DNA from: Polyangiaceae bacterium
Lineage (GTDB): Bacteria > Myxococcota_A > Polyangia > Polyangiales > Polyangiaceae
NCBI GenBank assembly: GCA_025936115.1
Contig: JAICTZ010000026.1
Coordinates: 1 to 64,000, forward strand
DNA: 64,000 bases
Direction: 5' to 3'
Shown: one piece after another, positions 30,983 to 40,406 of the stretch
How positions within the stretch are numbered: the first letter of the stretch is position 1
How the letters are laid out: every line of letters starts with the position of its first letter
Notes under the pieces: model-generated
Told to the model about the DNA's origin: nothing
Database searches by the model: none
What the model saw: only the letters and a program-made list of their open reading frames with translations
Position numbers and translations under genes: made by a program

Positions 30983-32734
30983 ATGGCCTATAGTTGCGCG
31001 GTGCCGCCCGGCGCTGAAAAATCCGAGCCGCCGCGAGCACCAGAGCAGGCCGCGGGGCCGGCGCAGCTCGAACCCCTGCGCGGCGAAGACCCCGACGTGA
31101 GCGTCGGCTGGAACGAGAGCGAGGCGGTGCGCGCGGCGGCGAGCATGCAGCTACCGGCGGACCTTTTGGCGGAGGGCGTCGGGCGGCTGCGCGGGTTGAC
31201 GCTCGTCGCCACCGCGGTGCTCTGCGTCTACCTCGGCGCCCTCGCGCTGTTCGTCCCGTCGACGCCGGAGTGGCTGCGCATCCGCGGCGGCTGTCTCACG
31301 CTGCTCGGCGTCGGCGCGGGCCTGAGCCTCGCGGCGCACGGCATGACGCGCATCGGCAAGCTCAAGCCGCAGCACGCGCACGATCTCGGCTACGCGTACC
31401 TGATCGTCCTCTCGCTCCTGCTCGGACTATTGCGGCACGCCGCGGGATGGCCCGCGGCCGAGCTCGTCCGCCAGGTCTCGCCCGTGGTCGTGCCGATCAT
31501 CGCGTTCGGCGCGTTGATCCCCGCGTCACCGCGCACGGCCGTCGGCACGCTGTTCGGCGCGGCGTGCATGGATCCGCTCGCGTTCGTGATCGCGCGTTCG
31601 GGCAATCCCACGCCGCCCCCCGGCGATCTCCTGCTGTTGTTTTCGTCGCCGTTCGTCGCGGCGTTCGTGGCGTACGCGATTTCGCGCGTCGTGCACCGCT
31701 TGAGTGAGGGCATCGTCAAGGCGCGCGAAGTCGGCAGCTATCGCCTCGTCGAGCGGCTCGGCGTGGGCGGCATGGCCGAAGTGTGGCGCGCCGAGCACCG
31801 GCTGCTCGCTCGACCCGCGGCCGTCAAGCTGATCCGCCCCAAAATTCTCGTGGATCACGGCCCGCACGAGGCCGAGCGCCTGTTGCGCTTGTTTTTGCGC
31901 GAAGCGCGCACGACGGCTTCACTCGACTCGCCGCACACCATCGCGCTCTACGATTTCGGCACCACGCGGGAGGGCGCTTTCTATTACGTGATGGAGCTTC
32001 TGCACGGCCTCGACCTGAAGACGCTCGTCGATCGCTTCGGGCCGCAGACTCCGGAACGCGCGGCCTATCTCTTGACTCAGGTCTGCCACTCACTCGCCGA
32101 GGCGCACGACCGCGAATTCGTCCACCGCGACGTGAAGCCCGCCAATATCTTCACGTGCGAGCTCGGCGGCGACGTCGATTTCGTCAAGGTGCTCGATTTC
32201 GGTCTCGTGCTCGATCGTCACCCGACCGCCGAAGAGCTCGAGGACGAGCGCCGCTTCGTCGGCACGCCCGCGATCATGGCGCCCGAGATGGTGCGCTTCC
32301 AGGCGCCGGTCGATCGACGCGCTGATTTGTACGCCGTCGGCTGCGTCGGCTATTGGCTCATCACGGGCAAACGCGTGTTCGAAGCCGAGACGCGCCACGA
32401 CATGCTCGTGATGCACGCCCACCAGCGGCCGGTAACGCCCTCGGTGCGCATCGGCAAGCCGATTCACGCCGGGCTCGAAGCCGTCATCATGGCCTGCCTC
32501 GAGAAGAACCCCGATCGGCGGCCGCAGACCGCGCGCGAGCTCCGCGAACGGCTCCTCGGCTTGAGCTTCGAGCACCCGTGGAGCGAGGAGCGAGCCGCGC
32601 TCTGGTGGAAACGGTACCGCCCGACGAGCGCCGACGCAGCGCACGGCCGCGCGAGCGAGCCGCCCGCCGTCTCGACGCCGGAGCCAGGCGTCCTCGCTCG
32701 GGAGCCCGAAAGCAGCGTCGAGACGAACGCCTAG
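30983..32734 (+). CDS. Ser/Thr protein kinase with N-terminal six-helix membrane domain
   Basis: The 583-residue protein has a soluble Pro/Glu-rich head (1-65) and then six hydrophobic segments (about 71-91, 101-120, 135-151, 167-181, 185-204, 214-237). The kinase follows from 253: Gly loop Leu-Gly-Val-Gly-Gly-Met-Ala, Lys282, His-Arg-Asp383-Val-Lys-Pro-Ala-Asn388 and Asp405-Phe-Gly. All catalytic residues are present. Most bacterial Hanks kinases place the kinase first and the membrane helix after it; here the order is reversed, as in membrane-sensor histidine kinases. It is divergent from the ammonium transporter gene, and the stop codon lies in a CTAG shared with the next gene. Confidence 0.9.
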   Translation: MAYSCAVPPGAEKSEPPRAPEQAAGPAQLEPLRGEDPDVSVGWNESEAVRAAASMQLPADLLAEGVGRLRGLTLVATAVLCVYLGALALFVPSTPEWLRIRGGCLTLLGVGAGLSLAAHGMTRIGKLKPQHAHDLGYAYLIVLSLLLGLLRHAAGWPAAELVRQVSPVVVPIIAFGALIPASPRTAVGTLFGAACMDPLAFVIARSGNPTPPPGDLLLLFSSPFVAAFVAYAISRVVHRLSEGIVKAREVGSYRLVERLGVGGMAEVWRAEHRLLARPAAVKLIRPKILVDHGPHEAERLLRLFLREARTTASLDSPHTIALYDFGTTREGAFYYVMELLHGLDLKTLVDRFGPQTPERAAYLLTQVCHSLAEAHDREFVHRDVKPANIFTCELGGDVDFVKVLDFGLVLDRHPTAEELEDERRFVGTPAIMAPEMVRFQAPVDRRADLYAVGCVGYWLITGKRVFEAETRHDMLVMHAHQRPVTPSVRIGKPIHAGLEAVIMACLEKNPDRRPQTARELRERLLGLSFEHPWSEERAALWWKRYRPTSADAAHGRASEPPAVSTPEPGVLAREPESSVETNA

Positions 32735-33552
32735 TGCGCGGGCCGTTTGGAGAGCCGGCGCGTGATGTCGCCGCCGAGCGAGAGCGCCAGCGAGACGACG
32801 CCGGGCGTGTGACGCGCGAGACCGACGGCAGCTTTGCCGTGCAGGGTGATCACGGCCTCGGCACGGCGCGCGAGCGTCGCGTCGAGCATTTGGCACGCTG
32901 CGCGTTCGGCCGAGAGCAGGAGAAACGATGGCGTCGGATCCGTCGCTTCCGGATGGTGCTCGTTCGCGTTGTCGACGCGGCGGAACTCCGTTGCCACGAA
33001 GCCCGGCGCGAGGTGCGTCACCGACACGCCGCGCTCGCGGAGCTCGAGCCGTACCGAAGCGCAAAACGAGCGCAACGCGTGCTTGCTCATGCAGTACGCC
33101 GACCAGCCCGGGATGGAGACGTAGCCGTTCACGCTGCCGACCACACCCACGGCGCCGCGCCGCTTTTCGAGCTCGGGCAACGCCTCGTAGAGCGAGCGCA
33201 TGGCACCGAACACGTTGGTCTCGAACTGGCGGCGGTAGTCGTCGAGCGTGAGCGACACGAAGTCGCCCGACACGCCGAATCCCGCGTTGGCAAGCAGCAC
33301 GTCGAGTCCCCCGAAGCGCTCCCGCGCGAGCTCTACGGCGCGCGCGATGTCGCCGTCGCGCGTCACGTCACCCGCGACCCCGAGCGCCGCGGCTCCGAGC
33401 TCGGCGGCGAGCGCCGCCACGCGCTCCGCCCGGCGCGCCACGAGCACGACGTTCGCGCCGCGCTGTACGGCCTCGCGCGCGCACGCCGCGCCGATACCGG
33501 CCGAAGCGCCCGTGACGAGCACTACTTTACCCTTTAGATCCGCACGGCGCAT
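32731..33552 (-). CDS. short-chain dehydrogenase/reductase
   Basis: The 273-residue protein has the NAD(P) loop Thr-Gly-Ala-Ser-Ala-Gly-Ile-Gly (about 15-22), Asn-Ala-Gly near 88 and the catalytic Ser/Tyr-X3-Lys (Tyr-Cys-Met-Ser-Lys near 155). A C-terminal basic, hydrophobic tail could touch membranes. I took the ATG at 33552; a GTG at 33570 is possible. The substrate is unknown; the composition resembles lipid- or steroid-type SDRs. Its TAG overlaps the kinase's TAG in a palindromic CTAG. Confidence 0.88.
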   Translation of the reverse strand: MRRADLKGKVVLVTGASAGIGAACAREAVQRGANVVLVARRAERVAALAAELGAAALGVAGDVTRDGDIARAVELARERFGGLDVLLANAGFGVSGDFVSLTLDDYRRQFETNVFGAMRSLYEALPELEKRRGAVGVVGSVNGYVSIPGWSAYCMSKHALRSFCASVRLELRERGVSVTHLAPGFVATEFRRVDNANEHHPEATDPTPSFLLLSAERAACQMLDATLARRAEAVITLHGKAAVGLARHTPGVVSLALSLGGDITRRLSKRPAH

Positions 33553-33614
33553 GGGGCGCGACCCTGACACGGTCGTCTACTTGCGTCACGGCGCTTCGGG
33601 CTTATTCCTTAGAG

Positions 33615-34814
33615 GTGAGCTACTTCATGCCGGCCTCGTGGGCCGCCTGGCTCGTCGTGGTCGCAAGCGGTTGGCTCCTTCGGAGCCGCGCCTACGCCAT
33701 CTACCGCGCCGTGACGCTCGGGTTGCAGGTGCTCATCGCGAGCGCGCTCGTGCGCTACTTCGCGTGGGCGTTTCCAGTCGTCGCTTACCTCGAGGCGATG
33801 GTCTTCGTGAGCTCGCTCGTCTTGATTCGGCCGCGCTTGCGCGGCCTAGCCTATCGCGCCCTCGTGAGCGTGCCGGCGGCCTTTTTCGGTGCGGGCACGC
33901 TCCTCGCCTGGCCCTGGGCCATCGTCGCGGCGTTCGGTGTCACTCCGCACGGCGCCTGGATCCCCTATGTGTTCGCGGCGATCGGTATCGTGCAGTCCTT
34001 GACGACGCGAGAAGAAGCGACCGACGTGGTCGTCGCCGACGGCGAGCACGTCGAGGGTCTCCGGCGCCATACGGGCGGTGCCCTGCGGGTCGAGCGGCCA
34101 CTCCAGGTGCTTCAAATCACCGATCCGCATCTCGGGCCGTTCATGTCCGTCGCACGTCTGCGTCGCATCTGCGAACGCGCGGTCGCGCGCGCGCCGGATC
34201 TCGTCGTGCTCACGGGCGACTTTCTCACCATGGAGTCGCACGAGCGGCCGGACTTGCTCGCCGCTGCGCTCGCACCGCTCAAGGCGCTCGAAGGCCGCAC
34301 CTTCGCCTGCCTCGGCAACCACGATCACGAAGCGCTCGACACCGTCCAGCAGGCGCTCGCAGCCGCCGGGGTAAAACTGCTGGTCGATCAGGCGGCCGAG
34401 GTCGTGACACCCGCGGGCGCCGTCCAAATCCTGGGGTTCGATTTCGTTTGGCGTGGTCGCGCCGAACATCTCGCTCGAGTCACGGCCGCGCACCCGCGCA
34501 AAGCGGGCGCGCTGAGGCTGCTGCTCCTGCACGATCCGAGCGCGTTCCATCACCTCCCCGCGGGGGAAGGCGATCTGGTTCTCTCGGGGCACACGCACGG
34601 CGGGCAAGTCGGCTTCGTGAGCCTCGGTTTACCGTGGACTTTGATGCGAGCGTTCGTGAGCGCACCCGACCACGGCCTGTGGGCGCGCGGCGTCGATCGG
34701 CTCTACGTGCATCGCGGCACTGGGCACTATGGTTTCCCGCTGCGCCTCGGTGTCCCCTCGGAGGAGAGCGTACTTCGCGTGCACGCCGGGACACTCGCGA
34801 CGGCAGCGGCGTAA
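33615..34814 (+). CDS. membrane-anchored metallophosphoesterase
   Basis: The 399-residue protein begins with four or five hydrophobic helices (about 7-140), then a calcineurin-like phosphoesterase. Metal-ligand motifs are all present: Asp-Pro-His-Leu-Gly near 170, Gly-Asp-Phe near 200, Gly-Asn-His-Asp-His near 233 and Gly-His-Thr-His-Gly-Gly-Gln near 325. This architecture is that of the YkuE/UDP-diacylglucosamine-like phosphoesterases. The substrate is unknown. The start is GTG at 33615. Confidence 0.88.
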   Translation: MSYFMPASWAAWLVVVASGWLLRSRAYAIYRAVTLGLQVLIASALVRYFAWAFPVVAYLEAMVFVSSLVLIRPRLRGLAYRALVSVPAAFFGAGTLLAWPWAIVAAFGVTPHGAWIPYVFAAIGIVQSLTTREEATDVVVADGEHVEGLRRHTGGALRVERPLQVLQITDPHLGPFMSVARLRRICERAVARAPDLVVLTGDFLTMESHERPDLLAAALAPLKALEGRTFACLGNHDHEALDTVQQALAAAGVKLLVDQAAEVVTPAGAVQILGFDFVWRGRAEHLARVTAAHPRKAGALRLLLLHDPSAFHHLPAGEGDLVLSGHTHGGQVGFVSLGLPWTLMRAFVSAPDHGLWARGVDRLYVHRGTGHYGFPLRLGVPSEESVLRVHAGTLATAAA

Positions 34815-34850
34815 ACTCTGCGATTTGAAGCAGCGCTTCGAGCCGGTAGG

Positions 34851-36107
34851 ATGCCGAGCCGCATGCCGAACTCGAAGCGCTCTTTCTTGCTGCTGGGCTT
34901 TTGTATCGTCGCCTGCCAGGCGTCGCAGACCGCGGCGCCGCCGCCTTGTCCCCCGCTGAACCAGGCGCCGGCCGTCGCGGCGACCGCCGTCGCACCCGCG
35001 CCGGCTCCGGCCGTACCTGACAAGCCCGTCGCGGCGCCACTCGACAAAAACCTCGCGCGCCCGGACGTGATCGCGCGCTCGGCGCCGCTGCCCGGCTTCA
35101 TGAAAGGCATCAATCTCGGCAATTGCCTCGACGCGCCCGCCGAGGGCGCCTGGGGCACGAGCATCAGCGAGAAGCATTTCGAGATGGCAGCGGCGGCAGG
35201 CCTCGATCACGTGCGTCTACCCACGCGCTTCAGCGCCCCCGAGCGCGCGGACGTGAAGCCGCCCTACACCGTGAATCCCGAATTCTTGAAGCGCGTGGAC
35301 TGGGCGATCGATCAAGCGCTCGCCCACCACCTCGGCGTCATCGTCGATCTTCATCACTTCGCCGAGATGAACAGTGACCCCCAGGCCAACAAGGCCCGCT
35401 TTTACGCGATTTGGCGGCAGGTCGCGGCGCATTTGGCCAAACGTCCGCCCGAAGTCGCGTTCGAAATTCTGAACGAGCCGACCGACAAGCTCGAGCCGAA
35501 GCTCTTGAACGAAATCACGCGCGAAACGCTCAAGCTCATCCGCGTGAAGAACCCGACGCGCGTCGTGTTCGCGGATTCGTACTTCTGGGCCAACGCGCGG
35601 CGACTCGCCGAGCTCGACTTGCCGAAGGATCCGAACGTCGTCGCACAGTTTCACATGTACGAGCCCATCCTCTTCACGCATCAAGGCGCGTCGTGGATGG
35701 AACCGAAGTTCCAGACGCGCGGCATCGTGTTCCCCGGTCCGCCATCCGTGCCGGTCACGCCCGTCCCCGACGCGGCGAAGGAGAGCTGGATTGTCGAATG
35801 GTTCAACGGCTACAACACGAAGCCCCTCGCCGAAAACCCGAGCGGCCCCAAAGCCGTCTTCGAGTACTTCGACTTTGCCTCGAACTACGTGAAGGCAACC
35901 GGCAATCGCGTCTACCTCGGCGAGTTCGGCGCCATCGACAACGCTGACCCGCAGTCGCGTGAAAACTACGTCTGGCTGGTGCGCACGGAAGCCGAACGGC
36001 GCGGCATCGGCTGGGCCTACTGGGACGACGGCGGCAGCTTCAAGGCGATGAACACGTACGCCGGCACCTGGAACGAGGGCCTGCGCCGCGCCCTGCTCGA
36101 CAAGTAA
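34851..36107 (+). CDS. GH5-family glycoside hydrolase, lipoprotein
   Basis: The 418-residue protein has a lipoprotein signal (Leu-Leu-Leu-Gly-Phe-Cys-Ile-Val-Ala-Cys) and an Ala/Pro-rich linker to about 75, then a TIM-barrel glycosidase. GH5 landmarks are His-His in Asp-Leu-His-His near 170, the acid/base Glu in Asn-Glu-Pro-Thr near 207 and the nucleophile Glu in Leu-Gly-Glu-Phe-Gly near 362. It probably cleaves beta-1,4-glucan or a related glycan outside the cell. Met1 (34851) or Met5 (34863) may be the start. It converges on a lipoprotein with a carbohydrate-binding look. Confidence 0.9.
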   Translation: MPSRMPNSKRSFLLLGFCIVACQASQTAAPPPCPPLNQAPAVAATAVAPAPAPAVPDKPVAAPLDKNLARPDVIARSAPLPGFMKGINLGNCLDAPAEGAWGTSISEKHFEMAAAAGLDHVRLPTRFSAPERADVKPPYTVNPEFLKRVDWAIDQALAHHLGVIVDLHHFAEMNSDPQANKARFYAIWRQVAAHLAKRPPEVAFEILNEPTDKLEPKLLNEITRETLKLIRVKNPTRVVFADSYFWANARRLAELDLPKDPNVVAQFHMYEPILFTHQGASWMEPKFQTRGIVFPGPPSVPVTPVPDAAKESWIVEWFNGYNTKPLAENPSGPKAVFEYFDFASNYVKATGNRVYLGEFGAIDNADPQSRENYVWLVRTEAERRGIGWAYWDDGGSFKAMNTYAGTWNEGLRRALLDK

Positions 36108-36116
36108 CTCACGCGC

Positions 36117-36923
36117 CTACTTGCAGACGAGCAGCTTCACGTCGTCGAGCCAGAAGTCGAACTGTTCGCCCTGATCGACCGACCACTCGAGGTGCTTCAC
36201 CTTGGTCGTGTTGACGAAGGGAGGGCGCGGGCTACCCCAGCCGTCGAGCTGCCGGAGCTCGGCGAACGAGAGCTCTATGTCCTGCCAGTCCCCTTTGAGC
36301 TCGATGGTCTTGCCGAAGGCGTTCCAGCAGTCCTTGCTGCAGATACTGCCGTCCGGATGCGTGTTCACGTCGTGCAGCTTGAAGCGCAGAAATGACTTTG
36401 CCGTGCCCTTGAGTTTGAACGAGAGGCCCGCGTACTTCGACGCATCGTAAAAGCCTCCTCCGAGGAAGTTGCCTCCGAGCGAGGCGCCCCAGACGTCCTG
36501 TGCGTCGGTCTTGCCGGCGAAGTGCGCCGCTTTCTTCGAGCCTTTGGGCCCGCCGTCGACCACGCGAAACTCGGGTCCGGGAATTTCGATGACGGCATGC
36601 TCGGCCTTCGCGACCCACCAATAGCCGTTGCGTCCGCCCACGAGCGCGACTTGGCTCGTGCCGTCCTCGAAGTCGTCGAAGAGGCCGTCGGGGGCGACCT
36701 GCATGCCCTTGGGACAGGTGCTCGGCTCGGGACCTACGACGGCCACTGGCGCCGGCGGCACGGCTGCGACCTGGGCGGATGCAACCGGCGCGGCGGCTGA
36801 CGGAGCCGGCGGAGCCGGACACGGCGTCACGGGCGACGCGGGAGCCGGCGAAGCGCAAGCGCCGCCGAAGAACGCGAAGGGAAGAACAGCGGTGATCGAG
36901 GGACGAAGATCCGAAAGGCGCAT
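36117..36923 (-). CDS. lipoprotein with beta-sandwich (carbohydrate-binding-like) domain
   Basis: The 268-residue protein has a lipoprotein signal ending Phe-Phe-Gly-Gly-Ala-Cys and a Pro/Ala-rich linker to about 70. A beta-rich domain follows with Asp-Asp-Phe-Glu-Asp near 85, several aromatic strands and Phe-Trp-Leu-Asp-Asp-Val-Lys at the end. The ending pattern is like CBM11/CIA30-type sandwiches that bind glycans. I chose the ATG at 36923. It converges on the GH5 gene with nine bases between, so a joint role in glycan handling is plausible but not shown. Confidence 0.75.
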   Translation of the reverse strand: MRLSDLRPSITAVLPFAFFGGACASPAPASPVTPCPAPPAPSAAAPVASAQVAAVPPAPVAVVGPEPSTCPKGMQVAPDGLFDDFEDGTSQVALVGGRNGYWWVAKAEHAVIEIPGPEFRVVDGGPKGSKKAAHFAGKTDAQDVWGASLGGNFLGGGFYDASKYAGLSFKLKGTAKSFLRFKLHDVNTHPDGSICSKDCWNAFGKTIELKGDWQDIELSFAELRQLDGWGSPRPPFVNTTKVKHLEWSVDQGEQFDFWLDDVKLLVCK

Positions 36924-37034
36924 GCGCCGTACTTGAACCGGATTCCCCCGCGGCTGCAACCCGCGCGACGTACGAGCAGGACAATCAGCGCGTGTTACGC
37001 TCAGGTGCCGTACGGCCTCACGTCGCACGGGAGT

Positions 37035-38996
37035 GTGAGCTCGAGGGTGGAATCGGATTTACAAGCGGAGTTGCTCGACGCCGTCGCGTCCGGCGTGCTC
37101 GTCTGGCGTCCGGACGACGTGGCCGACGTCCGCACGTTGCGTCTCGTTTACGTGAACCGCACGGCGGCGAAGTGGCTCTCGCTTCCCGTTGACTCGAGCG
37201 CGGGCAAACTCCTGTTCGGGCTCTTTCCGAGCGTCGAGCCGGAACGCGCCGACGCGATCCTCGAGGTGGCCCGCTCGCGCGAGGCGAAGGACCTCGGGCG
37301 CACGACGTGGATCGGCGCAGGAGCACGCTCGGTGCTCATGCGCGCGGTGCCCGTGGGCGATCGGGCCGTCGCCATACTCGTCGAAGATCGCGGCGCCATC
37401 CAGCGCGCCGAGAGCGAGACCCTGCGCGTCAATCGCTTTCTCGATTCGATCATCGAGCATATCCCTGCGATGGTGTTCATGAAGGACGCCGACGAGCTCC
37501 GCTTCGAGCGCTTCAATCGCGCGGGCGAGGAGCTCTTGGGGCTCCCGCGCGAGGATTTGCTCGGCAAGTCGGATTTCGACTTCTTTCCGGAGGCGCAAGC
37601 GAACTTCTTCGTCGCGAAGGATCGCGAGGTTTTGACGCGCGGCGCGCTCGATATCCCGGAGGAGCCGATTCAGACCAAGCACGGTGAGCGCTGGCTCCAC
37701 ACGCGCAAAATTCCGCTCCTCGACGAGGACGGCGTGCCACGTCACCTGCTCGGCGTCTCGATCGACATCACCGACAAGAAGCGCGCGCAGGACGTCTTGC
37801 GGGCATCGCACGACGAGCTCGAACGGCGTGTGCAGCAGGCCGAAGAGCAGCTCCGGCACGCACAAAAGCTCGAGGCGGTGGGACGGCTCGCAGGCGGGGT
37901 GGCCCACGACTTCAACAATCTGCTCTCCGTGATTCAAAGCGCGGCGACGCTCGCGCTCGACGCGCTCGGGGACGGCGACGAGGTCCGCGCCGATCTCGCG
38001 GAAATACAAACGGCCGCACAACGCGCAGCGCGGCTCACGCGCCAGCTCCTCGCCTTCGGGCGCCGCCAGCTGCTCGAGCCGCGCGTCGTCGATCTCAACG
38101 AAGTCCTGCTCGCTTCGCGCGAGATGCTCGGTCGCATGATCGGCGAAGACATCGAGCTCCGTTACGCCCTGGCCCCCGAGCTCGGCAAGGTCAAAGTAGA
38201 CGTCGGGCAGCTCGAGCAAGTCGTGATGAATCTGGTCGTCAATGCCCGCGACGCCATGCCGCGTGGAGGTCGCGTGACGATCGAAACGATGGACGTGGTC
38301 TTCGACGAGGCGTACGAGGCGACCCACGTCGATGTCGCCGTCGGACCGCACGTGATGCTCGCCGTGAGCGACACGGGCGTCGGCATGGACCGGGCGACGC
38401 TCGAGCGCGCGTTCGAACCGTTCTTCACGACCAAGGAGGCGGGCAAAGGGACGGGGCTCGGGCTTTCGACGGTCTTTGGCATCGTCAAGCAAAGCGGCGG
38501 CGCGATTTTCGCTTACAGCGAGCCCGAGCGCGGCGCGACGTTCAAGCTCTACTTTCCGCTCGCGACCGAAGGTCGCGTCACGCACGAACCGCCCAAGCCG
38601 CAGCCGCAGCCGCTCGCGACGGGGGAGGTCGTGCTCGTGGCCGAGGACGACGACCAAGTGCGCGCCGTCGTGCGCCGGGTGCTCGCGCGCGCCGGTTACC
38701 GTGTGCTCGAGGCGCGCTCGGGCAGCGACGCGCTCGCGGTCGCGGACCGCCACGCCGAACGCATCGACTTGCTGATTACCGACGTCGTCATGCCCGAGCT
38801 CGGCGGCCCCGAGCTCGGGACGGCGCTCCGGAGCCGGCGGCCCGACCTGCGCCTACTCTACATGTCGGGCTACACCGACGACGCGATGCTCCGGCACGGC
38901 GTGCTCGAGGGAGAGGTCTCGTTCCTGCAAAAGCCGGTCACGCCGGACGTCCTCTTGCGAAAAGTCCGCGAGACGCTCGACGCGCCCGCTCGTTGA
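37035..38996 (+). CDS. PAS-containing hybrid histidine kinase with C-terminal receiver
   Basis: The protein (about 653 residues) has two N-terminal PAS-like regions (about 10-120 and 135-260) and a short coiled region. The dimerisation box His-Asp-Phe-Asn-Asn-Leu-Leu follows, with the phospho-acceptor His near 290, then a HATPase domain (Asn-Ala-Arg-Asp-Ala-Met near 400; Asp-Thr-Gly-Val-Gly-Met; Gly-Thr-Gly-Leu-Gly-Leu). A receiver with the phospho-acceptor Asp near 582 is last. No transmembrane helix is visible, so it is a cytoplasmic sensor. The start is uncertain: GTG at 37035 or 37047, or earlier codons. Confidence 0.88.
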   Translation: MSSRVESDLQAELLDAVASGVLVWRPDDVADVRTLRLVYVNRTAAKWLSLPVDSSAGKLLFGLFPSVEPERADAILEVARSREAKDLGRTTWIGAGARSVLMRAVPVGDRAVAILVEDRGAIQRAESETLRVNRFLDSIIEHIPAMVFMKDADELRFERFNRAGEELLGLPREDLLGKSDFDFFPEAQANFFVAKDREVLTRGALDIPEEPIQTKHGERWLHTRKIPLLDEDGVPRHLLGVSIDITDKKRAQDVLRASHDELERRVQQAEEQLRHAQKLEAVGRLAGGVAHDFNNLLSVIQSAATLALDALGDGDEVRADLAEIQTAAQRAARLTRQLLAFGRRQLLEPRVVDLNEVLLASREMLGRMIGEDIELRYALAPELGKVKVDVGQLEQVVMNLVVNARDAMPRGGRVTIETMDVVFDEAYEATHVDVAVGPHVMLAVSDTGVGMDRATLERAFEPFFTTKEAGKGTGLGLSTVFGIVKQSGGAIFAYSEPERGATFKLYFPLATEGRVTHEPPKPQPQPLATGEVVLVAEDDDQVRAVVRRVLARAGYRVLEARSGSDALAVADRHAERIDLLITDVVMPELGGPELGTALRSRRPDLRLLYMSGYTDDAMLRHGVLEGEVSFLQKPVTPDVLLRKVRETLDAPAR

Positions 38997-39095
38997 GACA
39001 CCTCGCGGGAGTCTTACGTGAACCAATTCCCGCGTCGCGGTGCAACGCGAAGCTGGCGCATTTGACGCAAATTGCGGGGCAGGAGGCGCGCGAGC

Positions 39096-39458
39096 TCAGC
39101 GCCGGATCTTGGCGGCGGCGCGGCGCTCTTCGCGTGCGTTCGGCGGGCGCCGGCCGATGCGGCGCACGCGCACCACCGCGGCCTCGACGATCGCGGCCGC
39201 GGGCGTTTGGAGCGAGATGATGTGAACGAGCCGCGTGCACGCGTCTTCGGCTTGAATCCAAGCCGCGCGATGCGCGAGCGTATCGGGGCCGCTCTTCTGC
39301 GCGAGCCGGAGAGCGTTCACGAGCGCCTTACCGATGGCGGCGAGCTCGTCGAGGGTTAGCCGCGACGCGAACTCGCGCTTCTGCGCGGCATAGAGCGCGC
39401 GCGCGATCCCGAGCAGATCGCGGACGGCTTCGAGCGGCAGCGGGTCGGAACGGGGCAC
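39096..39458 (-). CDS. hypothetical helical protein (120 aa)
   Basis: The frame runs from a GTG at 39458 to 39096. It codes for a helical protein with regular Leu/Ala heptads, a Lys-Ser-Gly-Pro near 56 and a basic C-terminal tail ending Ala-Lys-Ile-Arg-Arg. No domain is recognised. Neither a ribosome site nor a clear homologue supports it, but its codon use is consistent and nothing overlaps it. It lies between the first hybrid kinase and the CHAD gene. Confidence 0.5.
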   Translation of the reverse strand: MPRSDPLPLEAVRDLLGIARALYAAQKREFASRLTLDELAAIGKALVNALRLAQKSGPDTLAHRAAWIQAEDACTRLVHIISLQTPAAAIVEAAVVRVRRIGRRPPNAREERRAAAKIRR

Positions 39459-39521
39459 GAGGGGTAGCGTTCAGCGCTACACGCGCTTTCGCGCGACGGA
39501 AAGAGTGGTACGCAAACGCGC

Positions 39522-40406
39522 ATGCTTGGAGCTCGATCGCCGTCGGACGCATCGGCGCCCCAGGGCGCGCCGCTCGTCGCCTCCGCGCTGCGCTTGCACT
39601 GGCGCCGCTCGCGGAGCGAGCTCACGAAGTTTGCCGCACGTGCCGACAGGGCGCGCGCGCACGATCTGCGCGTGAACCTCAGACGCCTGCTCGCGGTGCT
39701 CGAGCTCGCCGCCGCGCTCGACGTGCGGGCGTCGCGAAAGCTCCTCCGTCGTCTCGAGCGCACGCTCTCCTCGCTCTCGCCGCTCCGCGATCTCGAGGTC
39801 GAGAAGAAGACGCTCCAATCGATGAGCGACGACGAACCCGAGCTCGCCGAGATCGCGGTCGAGCTCGAGCACGAGCGCGCCGCCCTCGCCACGAGCCTCA
39901 GCGAGAAGCTCGGCCGCTTCAGAACGGCCCAAACCGAACGAGCGCTCGAGGCCACGGCGGAACGGCTCGAGGCCGTGCCGTTCAGGCCGCGCGCGGTAAA
40001 ACTCGTCGTACTCGCCCGCGTCGAACGCGCTTACACCAAGTTCGCTCGCCGCCGCAGCTCCGTCTGCGGCGCCGACCAGGTCGCCCTGCATCGCGCCCGC
40101 GTCGCGTTCAAGCAGTACCGTTACGTGGTCGAAGCGGCGATGCCATTTTTGCCGGCGCGCGCTGCCCGCGAGCTGCTGCTGATGAAGGAGCTGCAGGACG
40201 AGCTCGGCGGGATCCAGGACACGAGCGTGTTGCTCCAGACGCTCCGCCGCTTTCCGTCGTTCCGGCGTCGTCGGGGCGCCAAGCGTGCCCGCGCGCTGCT
40301 CGCCGCGCTCGAGCGCAATCAGGATCTCAGAGTTCAGAGCATGGTGCAGGTGCTCACTGCCCAAGCCGCGGCCGAGCCTCCGGCGTTCAGCGAGATCTTC
40401 GTCTAG
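39522..40406 (+). CDS. CHAD-domain protein
   Basis: The 294-residue helical protein has the two conserved basic motifs of CHAD. The first is His-Asp-Leu-Arg-Val-Asn-Leu-Arg-Arg near residue 47. The second is His-Arg-Ala-Arg-Val-Ala-Phe-Lys-Gln-Tyr-Arg-Tyr near 187. CHAD domains bind inorganic polyphosphate. No CYTH/polyphosphatase domain is fused and no ppk or ppx lies nearby in the window. It sits between two hybrid kinase genes. Start is the ATG at 39522. Confidence 0.85.
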   Translation: MLGARSPSDASAPQGAPLVASALRLHWRRSRSELTKFAARADRARAHDLRVNLRRLLAVLELAAALDVRASRKLLRRLERTLSSLSPLRDLEVEKKTLQSMSDDEPELAEIAVELEHERAALATSLSEKLGRFRTAQTERALEATAERLEAVPFRPRAVKLVVLARVERAYTKFARRRSSVCGADQVALHRARVAFKQYRYVVEAAMPFLPARAARELLLMKELQDELGGIQDTSVLLQTLRRFPSFRRRRGAKRARALLAALERNQDLRVQSMVQVLTAQAAAEPPAFSEIFV

